Positions 58,518 to 64,000 of a stretch of 64,000 bases of DNA are shown piece after piece. The stretch lies in the NCBI GenBank assembly GCA_034359265.1, contig CP136898.1, forward strand, positions 34,304,501-34,368,500, read 5' to 3'. Origin of the DNA: Canna indica (lineage: Eukaryota > Streptophyta > Magnoliopsida > Zingiberales > Cannaceae). The position numbers and the translations under genes were made by a program. The stretch's first letter is position 1; every line of letters starts with the position of its first letter. A model generated the notes under the pieces. It made no database searches and was not told the origin of the DNA. It worked only from the letters and a program-made list of their open reading frames with translations.

Positions 58518-60312
58518 GTACCTAAGCCCACTAACCCTCTAGGACCCAAAGCAGGGAACCAAAAGTTTCTTATTCTATTGAAGGGGGAGCTACCACACAA
58601 GGATAAGTGAGAAATGAAATAATGAAGTTGACCTTGGATTAAAATGAAAAATCTTCATGAGGTTGCAACTTCAAGTGATCTTCATGCCTAAGGTTGGCAT
58701 CAAAAGTATTTTGGTATCATTCCTATCACTCTAATGTCTATATTAAAGTTGTAATTTTGATACATGATTGATTTTGGTTGATTTCCCCGCTCTTGATATG
58801 TTTTATTTTTGATTTTCGATCTCTTCGGAGACCTATGTAGCCTATAACTGACTCATGCGACCTTGCGGTTCTAAATCGTAGACTCATTGTGGTCTTTCGG
58901 TTTTCAACCAATGGGAAGGGTTGAAGATCTTATTTTTAAGTATTTCATAATTTGAGATCTCTTGATTCATTTTGGTATCATGATACTTGCCTTTTAAATG
59001 AATCTTTACTATATAGCTTGGTTGAGGTTTTTGAATGAAATCTTGCACATCCTTGCTATTTAGTATATTAGCTTGTTAGTTGATTTATGATTTCATTATG
59101 CTACTTATAAATCATACTTGCAAGTTGAGAAAAAGGTAAATTGGAAGGCTAAAAGAAAATGAAAATGAAAAAGGAAATTCTCAAGGAATCAGGTATGGTT
59201 TCCATTTTGGCAAAACTCTTGTTTAATACCTCAATATTCTTGACCAAATAGTTTCTCTATGCTCATGATTGATTATGCATGATAATTGATTGAAATCTCA
59301 TGATATCTTGATTGAATGAAATTTGCTCTAGGTAGAAATTCATCTTAGCGACTTTATTTTGAGTTAAAACTTGATGAACATGTTTAAATTTACTCATGTT
59401 AGGTGTCCATGTGTCTAAGTTTGAAAAACCATGAGTAAAAGTTAAATTTTGATACTTAGCAATTTCATAATAACATGCTTATTTTTTAATGAAATTATGC
59501 TAGGGTAAATTTTTTACCAAATGACATTATTTTAATCTCAAACTTGATAAGCATGTTTTAAATCAACATATATTGGTGTCATGAAAGTTTGAATGAAAAC
59601 TGAACATGATTTGAAAAATGACTGAAAATTACGAAAATACCATCGAATTGTAGAAATATTCAGTTATTTTTAGAAAAATGCAGTAAATTAATTTTTGGAT
59701 GATTCTTGAAACTACATTTTCAATGAAAAATCTAGTTTCTTGTGTAAAATTTGATATGTATTTTTGAAGTTGGATTTTGAAACTTTAAAGTATTGTCCTT
59801 CCTAAGTGTTCATTTTTCGATATTTTAGATTTCATCAAAATTCTCAAATGAGACTTCAAGTATAATATCATAAAGTTTTGGTATCGTTCTCATTATTATT
59901 TGAGAAAAATTATTTCTAAAATTATTTTTGATATTTTGATCGATACTTGAAAATATCGATACTTGAGTTTATACATGATTTTCAGATTTGGATTTTAGTT
60001 ATCATTCCTTGCTATCATGTATTGATTTGTCTCACAATGGATATATTGTTTTCATCCCTTGGGTTGGTTGACTTCACTTTCATGAAAACTTGTTTCAAGT
60101 CCCAACTTTGCCCTTTTTGATTGATGTCAAAAGGAGGAGAAAAATAGAGGTAAAGGGAAAAAAAATATAGGAAAGCTATGCATATAGATATGGGGAGTTT
60201 ATTTTCATAGATATGCATGTTGATAGGGGAAAATATCCCATGATTGGCTTCCTTTATGCGTAAATGAAAATATTTTCTTAAGGTTGTTTGTCATCATCAA
60301 AAAGGAGGAGAT
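58518..60312 (+). other. Internal non-coding region of copia unit 2
   Basis: Collinear with 52576-54017. It ends with a purine-rich tract AAAAAGGAGGAGATTA just before LTR III, the likely polypurine primer of plus-strand synthesis. No pol is present. Confidence 0.75.
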
Positions 60313-61461
60313 TATTAGCCTAAGGTTTTCAACATTGATCTTAATCTCGATTTTGATGATAACAAACATGGAACTAATGTTTGAGTGAGAAATATTTTTA
60401 GGTTCCATGCTGGTTTACGCGAGCTGTCCGCGGTCGGAAAAATCGAAAGAATTAGAGAAATTGGAAGGACGGTCATCGATGCTCGGATTTTGTCAGGAAG
60501 TAAGAGTCTAGGCATAGGATGTCTAGCATGTGTTGTATATCCTCTTTATGGTGCAAGAAAACCCAAAACCCGGAATCCAAAGAAATTCGAAAAAACTAAA
60601 AACTAGGTTCTCGCCACAGTTCGGTGGAATCTCGGTCGATCCTCGGTCGACCGACGATCGCCCGAGGATCAACTGGAAGAGTTCTAGAAAGTTTTCGAAA
60701 CTCAGTCGGCCAACTCGCGACCGATCTTCTGTCGACCAGATTGCCCAACTGATCTAAATATATCCGTTGAACGGCTCTTTTGAGCCTCTATCTTTGGGAT
60801 CTTTATAAATATACCCCAAACTTGCCTTCCCAACCACCTAATGCTTCATTGAGCCATTCCTAAATATTTGCTAAGACTTTTTGAGCTATTCTTTGAGCAA
60901 ACCCTAGTTCTCATGCAAAAACCATGATTTGGCCTTCACACTTCATTGATTCATCTTCAAGGCATCAAGAGGAACTAGGATTCAGTTGTTAGAGCTAAGT
61001 ATTGTTTTGATTGTTCATTTGCTCCATTTACTTGTGTATTTTGTTGTAGTTCTTGAGTTTGGTGGTTGTCTTGGTGTTGAGGCTTAAATCCATCGGTGTA
61101 AACTTAGTTTGTTATGATTAGTTGTGTTGTCCTTAGGGTTGAGGTGGGAGAGTGCTCTTAGAAGGAAGGTGGGAGACTTTCGAGTGTGAAAGTGCCTTCG
61201 GTGTGAGAGCGGAGACTTTCTGGTGAAAAGGTCCTCATTGTAAAGGAAACACTTTAATCTAGTAAACTAGAGTTGGAAATCCTAAGCGGGGTACTTGGGT
61301 AGTGGAGTAGGCATTGGGACCGAACCACTATAAATTCATGTGTTAGCGTTGTTTTTATTTGTGCTTGCTTATTTTCTATATTCACTTGCTTCTAATGTAG
61401 GCCATTCGACTTATACTATTATTCACCCCTCCCCCCTCTAGTGTAGGTCATTCGACTTACA
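60313..61461 (+). mobile_element. LTR III (3' LTR of the tandem copia element)
   Basis: Starts TATTAGCCTAAGGTTTTCAA (expected TG is now TA) and ends ...CATTCGACTTACA. It aligns with LTR I through TTGATGATAACAAACATGGA and AATCCTAAGCGGGGTACTTG. It is about 1.15 kb, about 400 bp shorter than LTR I. Confidence 0.82.
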
Positions 61462-61568
61462 TCTCTGAGATATGAAACTTTACTGCTAGATGAGAAGTAG
61501 ATACGACAGCGGACAACCCCCAGAGTGTTTAAGGATGGTCGCCCTTGGATCATATGTTATGGGCTGGG
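61462..61568 (-). pseudogene. Ty3-gypsy fragment, left of the solo LTR
   Basis: A short stretch continuous with 62725 onward once the solo LTR and one CTGGG copy are ignored. Too short for a domain call on its own. Confidence 0.45.
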
Positions 61569-62724
61569 TGTTGGCCCAAGGGTTACCCCTATGCCTCGAT
61601 ATCTATTTTAATGACAACAAACATGAAAATAATGTATTTATGGAGTTTTGAGTTCAGGTTGATGGTATGATACGCGTGCAAACTACGTTCGGAAAAATGC
61701 CAAGAAACATCAAAAATGACTCCGACGATGATCGCGTAGAATCCTAGGATTAGAAATAGAAATAATGTAATATGCATCTAGGAATTAATTCTAAACCTGA
61801 TTGTAATAATTTCCAAGTCAAAACTCTGAGACGAAACTCGAAAACAAGCATCGTATGTCAAAACGGTGAAAAATCAGCATTTCTATGTTTTCGGCCGATG
61901 GCTGGTCGACTTGGCCATCATTCGGCCATCGACCGCTGGATGTCGAAAATGAACAAAAGGCCTCAGTTGATGGCCGGTCGATGGCTGGTCGCTCGGCCGG
62001 TCACCGACCCGGCAGCGCCAACGTGTGTTTTTCTACCCGTTGGATGACCTGTCCGAGTGAGGGGTTATAAATACCCCTTATAAACACTCACCTATCTTCT
62101 TCCACAGTTCTCCAAGCCTTCAAAAGAGATTTCTAAGCCCTCAAGAGTTGATTTCCACGCCCGAGCTTCGACGATTCATCTTCTACTCGGAGTGCTCTTC
62201 ACTTCTCGACTCCGGCTACAAATCGAACCATTCGAGTTGAGAAGTTGGAGGCTTTGAAGGCTAAGAAAGGAGAACACACGCTTGGTTCATTTCCTTGCTC
62301 CTTTGGATCTTGTTTAGCTTGTGAGGTGTGCTAGGTAAACATCTTAGGGTTTCTTTGTAGATTTATGTTTTGCCTAAGTGAATAGGTGTTGAGGCTTTCT
62401 CAAATGGTTGAGAAATGAGTCCTCATTGTATTCAAAGGAAAACACTTAGTCTATAAAGAGGTTTGGTTAAAAATCCTTAGTATGGAGCCAAGGTAGTGGA
62501 GTAGGCGATTGGCCGAACCACTATAATCAATTATGTTTGTGTTGGCTTGATTACTTGCTTTCATTTAATATCTTTACTTGTCTAAGCATCATAATCAAAA
62601 GAACATCGATTTGGTTGTGAACATGTTTGAATCGAAAAGAATCAAGTTAAACCTAGTTTTAGCTAAACACTATTCACTTGTCCCCCCTCCCCCCTCCCCT
62701 ACTAGTGTGGATATTTGAACAACA
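61569..62724. mobile_element. Solo LTR of a SIRE/Maximus-related copia element
   Basis: Starts TGTTGGCCCAAGGGTTACC and ends ...TATTTGAACAACA. The 5-bp CTGGG flanks it exactly (61564-61568, 62725-62729). It shares the layout of LTRs I-III (TTTTAATGACAACAAACATG near the start, TCCTTAGTATGGAGCC, GTAGTGGAGTAGGC, a CT-rich CCCCCCTC stretch near the end) but differs in sequence. The single LTR with an intact duplication indicates LTR-LTR recombination. Confidence 0.93.
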
Positions 62725-64000
62725 CTGGGTATGTTGATGACGAGATACTACACATCGATCGTCTTCGCTTTAGGTCGAGAGTCCAACGTTGTCCTTAGCC
62801 ATAGGGCTCCGCGGACATCGACTCTCTCTCTTGAGAAACCTATCATGTCTCCTTTGCAATGTGTGAGTGAGGCTTCGATCAACTACATCTTTTCAAAGAT
62901 GGAGTGGAAAAGAATGTCAGCCGAGCTCCCTTGATCGACGAGGACCTTTTTGACAATGAAATTCTATGCAAATCACAGAAATAATGATTGGGCCATGTAG
63001 AATCTGATCAGTACCTTGGAAATTAGATTAGTAGAATGATATTACCCGAGTTCTGGGGATAGGTCGGCGCGGGTGAGTGACGTTGTCGACTGCCATGACT
63101 GCCCGAGGGATCATTTCTTGGACGAGCTTGACTCCCCACCTCCCGTGAATCCGCCTATGGTGTAGTTGGATTACCCCTCGGGGTTTGTTCGGTCGACTGC
63201 GCTCTTTTTGGAACCTCGGGGGAGGGGGGGGGGGGGGGGGTTGGCTTTGCCGCCAAAGCTCACGACTCCTTCTTCGACCTCTCTCCTTCTTGTAGCAAAG
63301 GTATTTGTCAAGGTGTCATGTGCGGACTAGATCTTCCAACTAATCTCCGACCATAACACACTCCTCGGACATGAAGTGTGTCCATAGGTGTCATGGCATG
63401 CATACTTCTTGTTCATGTCTACGTTGGGTGCAGGTTTTGTTTTCCTGCGTTGGCGGGATATTTGATGAGCTTTAAGTGATAGATGTCCCGGAGGATAATT
63501 TCTTTCTTGCCGTTGAGGGGAGTATATATGTCTTTTGAAGCGGGCGTTCGGGCGAGGTGGAGACCTTGGCCGTCTACCAATTCCTCGTTCATGTTGACTG
63601 TGGTCCTCAGCCATTTTATCTTCCTTTTTGGGCCTTTTATCTTCGATCGCAGCTTTGATGTTTTTCCAGTCGATCTTCTTTGCTTCTCTTTGATATTCCA
63701 TCTTTATGAAACCTACCGCCCTTTCCTAGAACTCGACCATGTCTTTGGGTTCGACCAAGGCGATTTGGTCGGTGAAAGGCCCGGGCTTCGGCCCGTGTTG
63801 GATACAAAAAAGTTTGATTTGTGGATCAAGGTTGGGGATATAAGATGTTATGGCGTGGTACCTGTTCATGTACTCTCTTAGGGGCTAATGTTACCCCTGC
63901 CTGATGTAGTGCAGGGCTGCTCCTAGGAGCTAATGTTACCTCTGTTCAGGAAAGGTCGTCGAAGGAGTTGATCGATCCTAGCGGGAGGGACAAGAACCAT
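62725..64000 (-). pseudogene. Ty3-gypsy gag and protease remnant
   Basis: Minus-strand translation from the right edge gives gag pieces (HGPKPGPFTDQIALVEPKDM and then ERAVGFIKMEYQREAKKIDW), then a basic linker and a zinc-knuckle-like KKYACHDTYGHTS at about 63360-63410. Further left, SSAHILFHSIFEKM (about 62880-62930) resembles the start of a gypsy protease. Stops and shifts are frequent, and a G run (63222-63240) lies inside. The element continues beyond the window. The solo LTR inserted at 62725. Confidence 0.75.
63222..63240. repeat. Poly-G run
   Basis: About 19 consecutive G (one A interrupts just before) on the plus strand, in the gypsy remnant. Its length could be a sequencing artefact. 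Confidence 0.8.

Overview
The window is nuclear DNA from a flowering plant, most likely a monocot. Evidence for a plant: split genes with GT-AG introns, a GRAS transcription factor, a probable chloroplast-targeted DUF1499 protein, plant-type beta-tubulin exons, and plant transposon families (CACTA, Pack-MULE, hAT, PIF-like MITEs, LINE, SIRE/Maximus-like copia, Ty3-gypsy). The monocot guess rests on the very GC-rich codons of the two captured gene fragments (GT47 and polyol transporter). It is an inference; I cannot name a species.

Layout. 1-5356: remains of a CACTA (En/Spm) transposon on the minus strand. 7349-8362: a compact terminal-inverted-repeat element. 8911-12690 (minus): a seven-exon gene for a probable thylakoid-lumen DUF1499 protein, with a suspect GA splice donor. 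13637-15003: inverted-repeat element with a nested hAT MITE. 15240-18700: an LISCL-type GRAS gene with a 5'UTR intron, the only clearly intact gene. 20541-22486: a non-autonomous CACTA element carrying a GT47 (exostosin-family) 3' gene fragment. 22556-24240 (minus): a 5'-truncated LINE inside a copia remnant.

24840-45735 is a complex tandem segmental duplication. Its parts are a promoter/5'UTR-like block present three times, a GC-rich LTR-like block, a three-unit 142-bp tandem repeat, a LINE fragment, three MITEs and a beta-tubulin gene. Both tubulin copies are broken and share the same early frameshift. A copia gag fragment is fused into the middle of the array.

46-64 kb is retrotransposon territory. 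It holds a gypsy-like coiled-coil ORF with two minisatellites, then a tandem LTR-gag-LTR-gag-LTR arrangement of a SIRE/Maximus-like copia element lacking a recognisable pol. The middle LTR carries a 2.2-kb Pack-MULE with a polyol-transporter fragment. The window ends with a gypsy gag/protease relic on the minus strand, interrupted by a solo LTR with a perfect 5-bp target-site duplication.

The two host genes work independently: GRAS is a nuclear transcription regulator, and the DUF1499 protein probably acts in the thylakoid lumen. The rest records nested transposition, gene capture, tandem duplication and decay. I saw no CRISPR, rRNA or convincing tRNA gene.
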